Source: CAWDDA01 sp963813345 (GTDB lineage: Bacteria > Acidobacteriota > Blastocatellia > RBC074). From it: a stretch of DNA of 64,000 bases. The DNA lies in contig CAWEYR010000028.1 of NCBI GenBank assembly GCA_963813345.1, positions 62,001 to 126,000 of the forward strand, read 5' to 3'. Of the stretch, positions 18,045 to 26,781 are shown one piece after another. Positions within the stretch are counted from its first letter, which is position 1; every line of letters starts with the position of its first letter. Both the position numbers and the translations under genes were made by a program. Under the pieces are notes generated by a model, which did not search any database, was not told the DNA's origin, and saw nothing but the letters and a program-made list of their open reading frames with translations.

Positions 18045-21000
18045 CTACTCCTTCGTTACTGCCTCGTCCAGATTCAGGATTGCACTCGCAACGACAGTCC
18101 ACGCGGCAAGTTCCTGTTTGTTTGTCATATCCGACTTTGATTCTCCAACACCCAGAAGCTCCGAGGCCGCTTTCGCATCGTTTGCATACTCTCGCTGCTG
18201 CTTTGCGAGCAGATCGCGAAGCACTGCCAACTCATCCTTTGTCGGAATGCGAGCAGTTGCCAGCCGAAACGCAAATCGAAGCCGTTCATCCGAGCTCTTA
18301 CCACCTTCTCGCAGACTCCGGCTTGCGAGCGCCCTCGCCGCTTCAACATAGGTGGGATCGTTCATCAACGCCAACGCCTGCAGTGGCGTGTTTGTTACCG
18401 GACGCCGCGCGGTGCATTTCTCCCGGTCTGGAGCATCGAATATCGCAAGAGTCGCGGGTGGAGCCGTCCTCTTCCAGAACGTGTACATACTCCGCCTGTA
18501 AAGATCTGTTCCTTTGCTCTGCTTGTATGCCTGCGCAGAGAACCCGTCACCAAAGGCAAGCTCCTCCCAGATACCTCGCGGTTGATATGGAAAGACACTT
18601 GCACCGCCAATCTTCTCGTTCAGCAGACCGGAAGCAGCCAGCGCCACATCCCGAATTGACTCCGCCTGAAGCCGGAAACGCGGCCCGCGCGCGAGCAGCC
18701 TGTTCTCCGGATCCTTCTTCGAGCAGTTCTTTGGATCCTGCGATCTTCGATGACTGGCGATATGTTGCTGAGGTCACTATCAGCTTCTGCATTGCTTTGA
18801 TGTCCCAGCCCGATCGCACAAACTCAGTTGCCAGCCAGTCAAGCAATTCAGGATGCGTCGGAGGGTCTCCCTGTGCCCCGAAGTCTTCGGCAGTTTTTAC
18901 GATGCCGTTCCCAAAGTACATCTGCCAGTAACGATTGACTGCAACGCGCGCAGTTAAGGGATGGCGCGGATCGACCAGCCATTTCGCCAGCGCAAGACGA
19001 TCTCTCTTTGAATCTGCAGGCAACGCTGGAAGAACGCGAGGCACTTCGGGCGTCACCTTGTCGCCCTGATTCCTGTAGTCGCCGCGAGCGAGAATGAAAG
19101 TCTCGCGAGGCTTCTTGTTCTCTCCCATCACCATCACGCTGACGGTCTTCTTGCCAAGCTCTTCCTTCTCTTTTCGCAAAGTCTTCAACGAGGTTGATGC
19201 TTCTGCCAGTTCGCGTGGCCCGACCCGCGTAATGAAGTAATCTCTCACTCGCGCCGAATCCTCTTTCGTGCGCTTGCCATAAACTCCTGAAAGAATCGCC
19301 TGAACCGGATAGAAGACTCCAAGGTGCTCGATCTCAGCGTCGGTCAGAACTCTCGAGTAGAGACGAAGATCATCAAGGCTTCCACGATATGCCTTCCCAA
19401 GCTCTCGATTCCCGACTTCGAGTTGAGCGCTGGTTTGAACGGCACCCTTTAGCGTGTCCTTGAGCACTTCGACGTTCTGTTTCCTGCCGTTAATGTAAAT
19501 GCTCAACGATCCCGCTCCTCCGCGCCCCGTCCCTGTTACTGTGACGTGATACCACTCGGTCATAGAGAGCCGGTCGCTGGTCCTGATCTCGATCGCGCTC
19601 TCGGGCCATTTCTCGCTCAATCGAAACACAAGATGCTGTGACCATCGCTGGATTCCTATCAGCGCGCGATCATAAAGATAGAACTCAAATCCACGGCGTC
19701 CGTCGCCGGCTGCAATCTTTTGAAGAACCGATGCCGGCTGGTTTCCACCTCCCCGCATCCAGAACGCGATCGTGAACGGCTGACCGGAATCGAACTGAGG
19801 CGAGGCTCCAAAACTGACCTGCGTGTCGCCATCAAATGATACGCCGCGCCCGATCACGCCATTCCCGAACGTGGGATCGCCCGTAACCATGCGCCCGTGC
19901 CGTTGGTTGCCTGAGGCATCTGAGAAGTTGCCGTCGAGCTCATACTGCGCCGTGAGACCATCGCGCGGCGACTCTGCGATTCGGGTCGTCATTGGCGCTT
20001 CCCATTGCTTTTCGAGCGGACCTACGACTTTGTCATCGAGTTTCGCTTCGAGAGCCTTGATGGCTGAAGTGAGCTTTTCCATCTGAGCCTTCTCGGCATC
20101 CGTGGGAAGTTCGAGAAAGGGTTTTGCATTGCCTGTCCGGCCGTCGAGTCCTTCCTCGGTGATGTTGTTGAAGAAGGCGAAGAACTCATAAAACTCCCGA
20201 TGCGAGATCGGATCGTACTTATGAGTGTGGCAACGAGCGCACCCCATGGTCAATCCAAGCCACGTTGTCGAAGTCGCTTCCACTCGATCGACCACATATT
20301 CGACCTGATACTCTTCCGGGATCGCACCTCCCTCAAAGTTGATCATGTGGTTCCGATTGAACCCCGAAGCAATCAACTGATCGCGCGTCGCGTTCGGCAG
20401 CAGGTCGCCTGCAAGCTGCTGGATGGTCATCTCATCGTAGCGAGCATTGCTGTTGAACGCGCCTATCAGCCAGTCACGCCACGGCCACATGTCGCGATGG
20501 CTGTCAATATGGTAACCGTGCGTGTCGGCATAACGCGCAAGGTCCAGCCACTGCATCGCCATTCGCTCACCGTAGTGTGTCGAAGCCAGCAGCCGGTCGA
20601 TCTGCTTTTCATATGCATCGCTCGATTTGTCAGCCAGAAACGCGTCGATCTGGGCGAGAGTCGGCGGAAGCCCAGTCAGATCGAGGGACGCTCGGCGCAG
20701 CAATGTTGCCTTGTCAGCCTCAGGTGAAGGAGCGAGTCCTTCGCGCTCGAGTCTTTCAAGCACAAAGTTATCGATTGAGTTCCTCGGCCACGAGGCATGT
20801 TTTACCTTGGGAGCTTCAGCGCGCCGAGGCGGCTCGAAGGCCCAATGCGAGCTCCATTTTGCGCCCTGATCAATCCACTTCCCGACGAGCTCGATCTGAG
20901 CCTCCGTCAGCGTATGGCCTGAATAGACAGGCGGCATTCGGCGCGCAGCGTCTTTCGCACTGATGCGCTGATAGAGTTTACTCTCGTTCCGGTTGCCAGC

Positions 21001-21237
21001 AGTGATAACACCGGGAGATGCTGAGATTCCAGTAAGAGTATCAAGCCGGAGCCCAGCCATCCGCTGTTTGTCGTCAGGACCATGACACGAGAAACAATTG
21101 TCAGACAGTATCGGCCTGACTTCACGATTGAAGTCGATTCCTTTGGAGGCGCTGCTCTGCTCGTGAGCTGCGCTCGAACGAGTCGCGTAATACACACTCG
21201 CCAGACTGACGAGTAAGAGCAGAATTTGAGGTTTCAT
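18045..21237 (-). CDS. PSCyt1-DUF1549-LamG-DUF1553 protein (one frameshift)
   Basis: Secreted protein of about 1,060 residues. From M-K-P-Q-I-L-L-L-L (21237) there is a signal peptide, then PSCyt1 with haem motif C-F-S-C-H and the axial-ligand region R-M-P-P, then DUF1549 with L-L-R-R-A-S-L-D-L-T-G-L-P-P and C-A-R-C-H-T-H-K-Y-D-P-I. A concanavalin/LamG domain follows (about residues 450-640: G-V-S-F-D-G-D-T-Q-V, F-T-I-A-F-W-M, L-D-D-L-R-L-Y-S-R-V-L), then DUF1553 (N-R-Y-W-Q-M-Y-F-G, T-S-A-T-Y-R-Q-S-S; then in another frame from about 18690 N-T-P-L-Q-A-L-A-L-M-N-D-P). The LamG domain replaces the helical insert of copy 1. Its ATG overlaps the YdbT-like stop (TAATG). Confidence 0.88.
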
Positions 21238-22847
21238 TAGTTTATGACTTGTACCGCCATGCGATTTCCCCGGTACTCGATTGTACATGCCGTCTGAAGG
21301 GGTACAACGTACCCGGCCAACTGTCGTCCAATCGACATTGCATCACTCGCGGGGAGGTTGCTTACCCTTGGTCCCAGATCTGTCGACGCTCTTCCTGCCG
21401 TGTCACAGACAAGTGTCGCCAGTCCCAGGCGCTGATCAATCAGATTCTGCCGGATCTCTATCACTTGAACTTTTCCTGTCGGAACAATGTGCAGTACTCG
21501 CCCCAGCCAGCCTCGACGCGATCGAAAGAATGCGACACTGAAAGAATACCCGATCTCGGCGTATCTGCGAATGTTTATCCAGTGCACCAACCCAACCAGT
21601 GCGAGAAGCCCAAACCACCACCATACGCCGGTGTAGACCACAACCGCGAGCGTCCCTATGAGCAAGACGATCCCTGTCTCGATCGTGGCCCTCCCAATCG
21701 CCAGCCGCGAAACAGGCTTCCAGTCGGCATCGCTTCCTTCGAGCTGAGGAAAGACCTTCTCCGCGAGCGAGTCGACTTTGCCTTCCGTGCATATTGGCAC
21801 GAGAACATTCTGACCGGAACGCTCTGACCCACCCTCGCCTGCATGCGTCCCGGCAACATCGACTTTCAGCGCCGCATAGCCCAATTGCCGGCGCAGAAGA
21901 CCCTGCTCTATTTCAACCAGCTGAACGCGGTTTCTCTGTATGCTGCTCGCCCTCCGAGTCAGCAGACCGTAGGTTCTATAAAACGCATCACCCCGCAGTT
22001 TGAGCTCGAATCCATAATATAAGACTATCGAGCCGACAACTGACGCGATGGCGCCGATTGTCAGGATAGCCAGAACCCCGGCCACCCCCACCAGGATAGC
22101 CTTTGACGCGCCCTCCTGCGAAAGTCTTCCGGCATAACCGTAGAGCGTTCCAGCCAGCTGTCGATAGAATCGTTCCGGCACGACGTCATCGACCAATGCC
22201 CAGAGTCCGGCAAGAAACACCAGTGCCGTTACCAGGAAGTTCGACGTTAAACCCGCGACCACCAGGTCGCGAAGGCTCAACTTCAAGACCCGTTCCGAGA
22301 CCTTTTGCTCGACTGTCAGCTCCGCGCTTCCCGGTAGACCGCCATGAGATGCCTGCCAGCCTGTAACAGCCGATCTGAGGGCATTGACGTCAGCCTGTGA
22401 AAGCACCTCGAGGCTCGACTCCGGGCCGTCGCCCCCGCTTCCACCGGCGGTTTCGATTCGGGCTTTGACGACACCCAGAATTCGTTCAATGACTCCCTGC
22501 TCGGTGCTGACCTCCTGAATTCGTTCGAGACGAATACTTCGCTCACGACGGGCAAACACACCCTGTCGCGTGATCAGTTCGCCGTTCTGAACGCGATACG
22601 TGAAGGAAACGTAGCGCGCGATCACTCGTGCCAGTGACACCGCAACAGAGACCGCCAGAATCCAGAGCCACATGCCGCGCGAGCCAACAAAAGCAACTGT
22701 GATGGCAGTGATCGCGAAGGTGCGTACCAGCCGAACCGTTTCGAGCGCGATAGTCCAGGGATGCAGACGGCCTTCGAGAATTACACGCGACGAGACTTCC
22801 GTGTCTTGATCACCTTCGAAAGGCAACGGAGTCTGTTCAGACTGCAT
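21237..22847 (-). CDS. PH-domain membrane protein, YdbT-like
   Basis: Intact 536-residue membrane protein with three bacterial PH-like (bPH2) domains each preceded by hydrophobic helices. First PH repeat: Y-V-S-F-T-Y-R-V-Q-N-G-E-L-I-T-R-Q-G-V and R-S-I-R-L-E-R-I-Q-E-V-S. Second: G-D-A-F-Y-R-T-Y-G-L-L-T-R-R and R-V-Q-L-V-E-I-E-Q-G-L. Third: I-G-Y-S-F-S-V-A-F-F-R-S-R-R-G and K-V-Q-V-I-E-I-R-Q-N. The family function is not settled. The last residues (G-Y-V-V-P-L-Q-T-A) are encoded by a sequence matching one end of palindrome family B. Eleven-base overlap with the YdbS-like gene upstream. Confidence 0.82.
   Translation of the reverse strand: MQSEQTPLPFEGDQDTEVSSRVILEGRLHPWTIALETVRLVRTFAITAITVAFVGSRGMWLWILAVSVAVSLARVIARYVSFTYRVQNGELITRQGVFARRERSIRLERIQEVSTEQGVIERILGVVKARIETAGGSGGDGPESSLEVLSQADVNALRSAVTGWQASHGGLPGSAELTVEQKVSERVLKLSLRDLVVAGLTSNFLVTALVFLAGLWALVDDVVPERFYRQLAGTLYGYAGRLSQEGASKAILVGVAGVLAILTIGAIASVVGSIVLYYGFELKLRGDAFYRTYGLLTRRASSIQRNRVQLVEIEQGLLRRQLGYAALKVDVAGTHAGEGGSERSGQNVLVPICTEGKVDSLAEKVFPQLEGSDADWKPVSRLAIGRATIETGIVLLIGTLAVVVYTGVWWWFGLLALVGLVHWINIRRYAEIGYSFSVAFFRSRRGWLGRVLHIVPTGKVQVIEIRQNLIDQRLGLATLVCDTAGRASTDLGPRVSNLPASDAMSIGRQLAGYVVPLQTACTIEYRGNRMAVQVIN
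21282..21307. repeat. Half-element of palindrome family B inside a coding region
   Basis: CTGAAGGGGTACAACGTACC matches the right end of the family B elements (compare CTGAAGGCCGGTACAACGTACC at 50907-50928). It encodes Y-V-V-P-L-Q near the C-terminus of the YdbT-like protein. Chance similarity cannot be excluded for a single short match. Confidence 0.5.
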
Positions 22848-23322
22848 CGTCGCCTCCGATCGTGATCAGCGTATCCCGAAGTCGAACAGCCTCGCCCGCT
22901 TCCAAACCAGGAATGGTAATGCTTGCGATGCTCGTTCCAGCCGTATACAGCACGAGCGATGCAAGACCGAGCATCCGCTCAAACGGACCGCGAGACAGAT
23001 CGACGTGCTGTAATCGATTGAGTGGCAGAAGTCGGACAAGCCGGATCAAGAGCCCGCTCCGAGTCTCGAGTACCTTCCCATCGATGCGGTAGCTCCAGGC
23101 TCGATAGAGACGCGGAGGTCGCCAGTATGTCAGCCAGCCAGCGAGCGCAAACAGCAACAGCCACGCCGCCAGAGACAGGTAACCCCAGATGCTCCAGATG
23201 AAAAAGGCAGTCACTACAAGTGGAAGGCAAGCTAAAAGCAGAAATCCAAAGCCAATCAGGTAGGACAGCCGCCATAAGGTAACGACGCGGGGATCGAGCG
23301 CATGAAAGTCATCGTCATTCAT
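22837..23322 (-). CDS. PH-domain membrane protein, YdbS-like
   Basis: Intact 161-residue protein with two transmembrane helices (G-F-G-F-L-L-L-A-C-L-P-L-V-V and L-A-A-W-L-L-L-F-A-L-A-G-W) followed by one bPH2 domain: Y-R-I-D-G-K-V-L-E-T-R-S-G-L-L-I-R, L-P-L-N-R-L-Q-H-V-D-L-S-R-G-P-F, and L-V-L-Y-T-A-G-T-S. This is the usual YdbS layout, with YdbT immediately downstream and overlapping. Start at M-N-D-D-D-F. Confidence 0.85.
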   Translation of the reverse strand: MNDDDFHALDPRVVTLWRLSYLIGFGFLLLACLPLVVTAFFIWSIWGYLSLAAWLLLFALAGWLTYWRPPRLYRAWSYRIDGKVLETRSGLLIRLVRLLPLNRLQHVDLSRGPFERMLGLASLVLYTAGTSIASITIPGLEAGEAVRLRDTLITIGGDDAV

Positions 23323-23332
23323 CAGCTATAAG

Positions 23333-24179
23333 CTATTTTGAGCCGCTCAATGCGACCTGATTGACGAGAGTGCCGATCGGCTCGATTGTAATGCTCACCT
23401 CGTCACCTGCGGACAGCGAGAACTCATCAGGTGGCACAATTCCTGTTCCGGTGAGCAAAAAGCAACCTCGCGGGAAACTGTTGTCGCGAAACAGATACTC
23501 GACCAATTCATTGAGTGAGCGTTTCATCTCGGCGAGTCGTGTTGATCCTTCAAAAACAAGTTTATCGCCGCGAACAATCTTCAGACGTATCTCAGTCGAC
23601 GGATCGAGCAGGTCCCCGGTTATGAGTATGCCCGGACCCAGACCGCAACATCCGTCGTACACTTTTGCCTGAGGCAGATACAGAGGATTCTCGCCTTCGA
23701 TATCTCGGGAGCTGACGTCGTTGCCGATCGTAAATCCGATGATTCGACCCGCCGAGTTAATAGCGATCGCGAGCTCCGGTTCCGGAACGTTCCAGCGCGA
23801 GTCACTGCGGATTCGCACCGTTTGCCCGCTTCCGGCAACGCGATGAGCAGTCGCCTTGAAGAAAATCTCCGGGCGCTCGGCACTATAGACCCGATCGTAA
23901 AAGTCTCCGCCGCCGGCAGTCTGTGCTTCTTCCATCCTCGCAGTCCGGCTGCGAAAGTAGGTGACGCCGGCAGCCCAGACCTCCTGCCCATCGATCGGTG
24001 GGATGAGATCTTTGCTGAGAGATGCGGAAGCGAGCGGAGAGACCCTTCGCGTGGTGCTGGTCAGCGAGGCTTCAAGCCCAATTCGATTGAAGAGGTCATC
24101 CCATGTAGTGTCTGTGAGCTCATAAAAGAGCCCTCGATCTTCGATGAGAATTCCGATTACGTGTACGGTAGAGTTTCAT
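23333..24179 (-). CDS. Fumarylacetoacetate hydrolase (FAH) family protein (frameshift near the start)
   Basis: Metal-dependent FAH-fold enzyme of about 280 residues. The open frame runs upstream of M-E-E-A-Q-T (23935) through E-V-W-A-A-G-V-T-Y-F-R-S-R-T-A-R and I-L-I-E-D-R-G-L-F-Y-E, and the start ATG (24179) lies one frame away. Metal-ligand region: W-N-V-P-E-P-E-L-A-I; active-site region: G-F-T-I-G-N-D-V-S-S-R-D-I-E-G and L-P-Q-A-K-V-Y-D-G-C-C. The W-A-A-G-V-T-Y-x-R-S-R block is typical of the 2-keto-3-deoxy sugar acid dehydratase subgroup rather than true fumarylacetoacetase, so a role in pentonate breakdown is plausible but unproven. Confidence 0.8.
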
Positions 24180-24202
24180 AATGATAAGACTCGCTGCTAA
24201 CC

Positions 24203-24269
24203 CCAAGCTGAAGCTTGAACTCAAACCTCGTAAGTGAGCGTAGGTTTGAGTTCAAGCTTCAGCTTGTGG
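24203..24269. repeat. Inverted repeat, family C (copy 1)
   Basis: CCAAGCTGAAGCTTGAACTCAAACCT faces AGGTTTGAGTTCAAGCTTCAGCTTG with about 15 bases between. It lies between the FAH gene start and the upstream ATL gene stop. The AAGCTTGAACT core recurs at 54266-54345 and 62130-62200. Confidence 0.9.
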
Positions 24270-24297
24270 TTGCATTCGAACCCCTTCGTGTCCGGCA

Positions 24298-24648
24298 TTA
24301 CTTCCTGACCTTGTACTCCCTTGGATACCATATGTAGAGTTCGATCTTGCATCGCCCCTTATCGTTGAACTCAATCCCTTCAGCTTCGAGAAGCCGCTGC
24401 TGAAGATCTGGTGGGAGTGTCAAACCCGCGGTCGAGCATCCGCCTTGAGCATTGATCACGCGATGCCAGGGAATGCTTCTTCCATCGTCCGGTGTTGCGT
24501 GCATCACATTTCCGATTGCTCTCGCATCGTACCCTGCGCCGAGCACTCGCGCTACCTGCCCATAGCTCATCACCCGGCCCCGAGGAATTCGCAAGACAAG
24601 ATCATAAACGCGTTTGCGAAAATTCGGACTCGATCTCTCGGACTTCAT
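24298..24648 (-). CDS. Alkyltransferase-like protein (MGMT family, Cys replaced by Trp)
   Basis: Intact 116-residue protein with the DNA-binding and active-site fold of O6-alkylguanine-DNA alkyltransferases: R-V-Y-D-L-V-L-R-I-P-R-G-R-V-M-S-Y-G-Q-V-A, A-R-A-I-G-N-V-M-H, and I-P-W-H-R-V-I-N-A-Q-G. The reactive Cys of the usual P-C-H-R motif is Trp here, the signature of alkyltransferase-like (ATL) proteins. These bind alkylated bases without repairing them and hand the lesion to nucleotide excision repair. Stop-to-start spacing to the methyltransferase gene upstream is one base, so it is probably the last gene of the CoaE-cyclase-methyltransferase-ATL operon. Confidence 0.9.
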   Translation of the reverse strand: MKSERSSPNFRKRVYDLVLRIPRGRVMSYGQVARVLGAGYDARAIGNVMHATPDDGRSIPWHRVINAQGGCSTAGLTLPPDLQQRLLEAEGIEFNDKGRCKIELYIWYPREYKVRK

Positions 24649-24649
24649 T

Positions 24650-25435
24650 TCACTCTGGCTGCGTTCGCTTCTTTACGGCTACGATCCTCAGCCGCCGGTA
24701 ATCTGCCCACCATGACCCATCCCTGAATAGCTCCTGTCGCAGCTTCGCTTCTGTGGCTGTAAGAACTCCTTCGCGCTCCTGGCTCGGGACCTCTGCCAGA
24801 AGTGAGCCGCGAAACATTTCGATCCAGCCACGCAGTCCGGATTCACCGCCCTCGAGCTTTGTAGGCCTGTCAAAGAGCAACGCGCTTTGCACTTCAAGAC
24901 CATGACGCTCGAGAAGAGTCGAGTATTCAGCAATACTCGGATAATAGTTGACGGCTTCGATTTCTGCTCCCGTTGCTTCTCGTACGCTCGATTCAAACGC
25001 AGAAGTAACCAGCTTCACATTTCCTATTCCACCGAATTCGGCTACCAAACGCCCAAATGGCACAAGAGCTCGCGCCATACAGATGACTGCTTCTTCTGCT
25101 CGCTTCACCCAGTGCAGCGCAGCATTCGAGAAGACTGCGTCGAAGCTCTCTGCGAACTTGAAGTCAGATGCGTCGGCCAGCCTGAACTCAATATCCGGAT
25201 AGTTCGCACGCGCAGTTGCGATCATTTCGTCTGAGCTGTCCAGACCGATCACATTGGCCCCGCTCTCGGCAATCCTCTTTGTGAGATGCCCTGTACCACA
25301 ACCAACATCAAGAATCCTCTCACCCCGTTGTGGCGCCAGAACGCGTACCAGCTCCTCTCCGTACTCGAACACGAACGCGTGCTTAGAATCATAAAGAGCG
25401 CTGTTCCAGATGTTGTCAGTCATCGCCGGTATCAA
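24650..25435 (-). CDS. Class I SAM-dependent methyltransferase
   Basis: Intact protein of about 260 residues. SAM-binding motif I is I-L-D-V-G-C-G-T-G-H-L-T, followed by V-I-G-L-D-S-S-D-E-M-I (motif II acidic residue) and F-D-A-V-F-S-N-A-A-L-H-W-V (motif IV), the H-W form typical of trans-aconitate/small-molecule methyltransferases. The substrate cannot be assigned. M-T-D-N-I-W (25423) is a likely alternative start. The first codons overlap the cyclase gene stop by four bases, so they are coupled. Confidence 0.86.
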   Translation of the reverse strand: MIPAMTDNIWNSALYDSKHAFVFEYGEELVRVLAPQRGERILDVGCGTGHLTKRIAESGANVIGLDSSDEMIATARANYPDIEFRLADASDFKFAESFDAVFSNAALHWVKRAEEAVICMARALVPFGRLVAEFGGIGNVKLVTSAFESSVREATGAEIEAVNYYPSIAEYSTLLERHGLEVQSALLFDRPTKLEGGESGLRGWIEMFRGSLLAEVPSQEREGVLTATEAKLRQELFRDGSWWADYRRLRIVAVKKRTQPE

Positions 25436-26064
25436 CTCCTCAACTCTCGCAGGACTACACGCGCCGGAGCGCCATCGCCATCACGGATCTTGAGCGGCAG
25501 ACAGATGAGCTCATAGTCTCCCGGAGAAACCGCGCTCAGGTCCAACCCCTCCACGATGATGACGTCGGCATTCAGCAATTCGATGTGAGTCGACGGAGTA
25601 TCAAAGTTGAACTTTTCAACCGAGAGATAATCGATTCCCACTAACCTCACACCGCGTTCGACGAGAGCGCGCGCACCACTCTCTTCAACATACACGAAGT
25701 CTTTAACAAACTCCTGTGTACCCCACAGCCGGGAATTCTTCGTCTTGAACAGCACCCTCGTCACGCCTTCGAGAGACGCAGACTCAACCACGCTTCTGTC
25801 AATCTCGTTGACTTCACCCACATCCACGACGCGTGCCGGTCCGATCAGTACGTCAAGGGACAGCTTATCGAGAGTGCGGGCGCCGGGAACAAAATGCGAT
25901 GGCGGATCAACGTGCGTTCCCGTGTGCGAGCTAAAGCTCAGATGCGAGACATTTGCAATATCTCCACTCTCAAGCTTTGCGGTTCTAACGATCTCGATCC
26001 TCGGATCTCCCGGATAGACCGGGGTCTCGCTCGATATAGAGACAGTGACGTCATGGATCTTCAT
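25432..26064 (-). CDS. Cyclase family protein (kynurenine formamidase-like)
   Basis: Intact 210-residue metal-dependent hydrolase of the cyclase family (PF04199). The zinc-binding motif H-T-G-T-H-V-D-P-P-S-H-F is seen near residue 46, with V-Y-P-G-D-P near the N-terminus and G-I-D-Y-L-S-V-E-K-F and H-I-E-L-L-N-A-D-V-I-I-V-E-G-L-D later, all as in N-formylkynurenine formamidase KynB and related amidases. No other tryptophan-catabolic gene is nearby, so the substrate is open. It overlaps coaE upstream and the methyltransferase downstream by four bases each. Confidence 0.87.
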   Translation of the reverse strand: MKIHDVTVSISSETPVYPGDPRIEIVRTAKLESGDIANVSHLSFSSHTGTHVDPPSHFVPGARTLDKLSLDVLIGPARVVDVGEVNEIDRSVVESASLEGVTRVLFKTKNSRLWGTQEFVKDFVYVEESGARALVERGVRLVGIDYLSVEKFNFDTPSTHIELLNADVIIVEGLDLSAVSPGDYELICLPLKIRDGDGAPARVVLRELRS

Positions 26065-26673
26065 TGACGCTCCTTCAACTTCTTATATAGGTCCTCGACC
26101 TGGCTGCGCGTTTCTGCAAAAGTGCCGGACGTATCGATCTCAAAGTCCGCGTACTTGAGCTTTTCTGCCGACGACATCTGCGACTGGATTCGCTTGAGCG
26201 CCTCTTCGCGCGAGAGTTTGTTGCGTGCCATCAGGCGCTCGAGTTGAATCTCGGGAAGGCAGTGGACTACAACGACACAATCGTAACCGCGATGCGAGCC
26301 GGTTTCGATCATCAATGCTGCGTCGACAACGGCGATGATCGGACGGCCGTCATTCGGTCGAAGCGTTAGCTCCTCGAACCATCGCTTTTGTGCCTCAAAT
26401 ACTCTGGGATGAACAATCGCATTGAGTCGAGCTCTGGCTTCAGAATCAGCGAAAACGATTCGGCCAAGACTGGCGCGGTCGATAGTGCCATCGGACGCGA
26501 GGACGCTTCTCTCCGAATGCGTCGACGATCTCTGAGTAAGCAGGCTCGCCCGGCGCTATTGCGGCGTGAGCGAGATCGTCCGCATCGAGAACCTCGCAAC
26601 CCAGTTCTTCGAGAATCGAAAGAACATGCGATTTACCCGTGGCAATCCCACCAGTCAACCCAACCTTGAGCAT
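26061..26673 (-). CDS. coaE: Dephospho-CoA kinase (one frameshift)
   Basis: Last enzyme of coenzyme A synthesis, about 200 residues. The N-terminus M-L-K-V-G-L-T-G-G-I-A-T-G-K-S holds the P-loop, followed by D-A-D-D-L-A-H. Near 26510 the frame changes and continues with L-G-R-I-V-F-A-D, I-V-H-P-R-V, V-V-D-A-A-L-M-I-E-T-G, V-V-V-H-C-L-P-E-I-Q-L-E-R-L and R-N-K-L-S-R-E-E-A, all expected in CoaE. As the gene is essential and complete apart from the shift, an assembly indel is the best reading. Confidence 0.9.
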
Positions 26674-26683
26674 CGAAACCTCT

Positions 26684-26775
26684 ATTTGGAGTGCGGGGAC
26701 TTGTCACCGCTTAAGCTCTGCTCGAACATTCGTGGCACGAGACTAAAGCTGAGCTGAGCTCGCCGCACTCCAAAT
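26684..26775. repeat. Inverted repeat, family A (copy 2)
   Basis: Arms ATTTGGAGTGCGG and CCGCACTCCAAAT, with CGAACATTCGTGGCACGAGAC near the middle. It sits between the folD stop and the coaE start. The right half is partly eroded relative to copy 3. Confidence 0.9.
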
Positions 26776-26781
26776 CCGGCA

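Noticed and set aside
17941..18045. Short open frames starting with M-T-I-P-A-K-R-R-Y-N-V-P next to family B elements as small genes
   Set aside because: They are translations of the palindrome itself and recur wherever the element occurs; no independent coding evidence.
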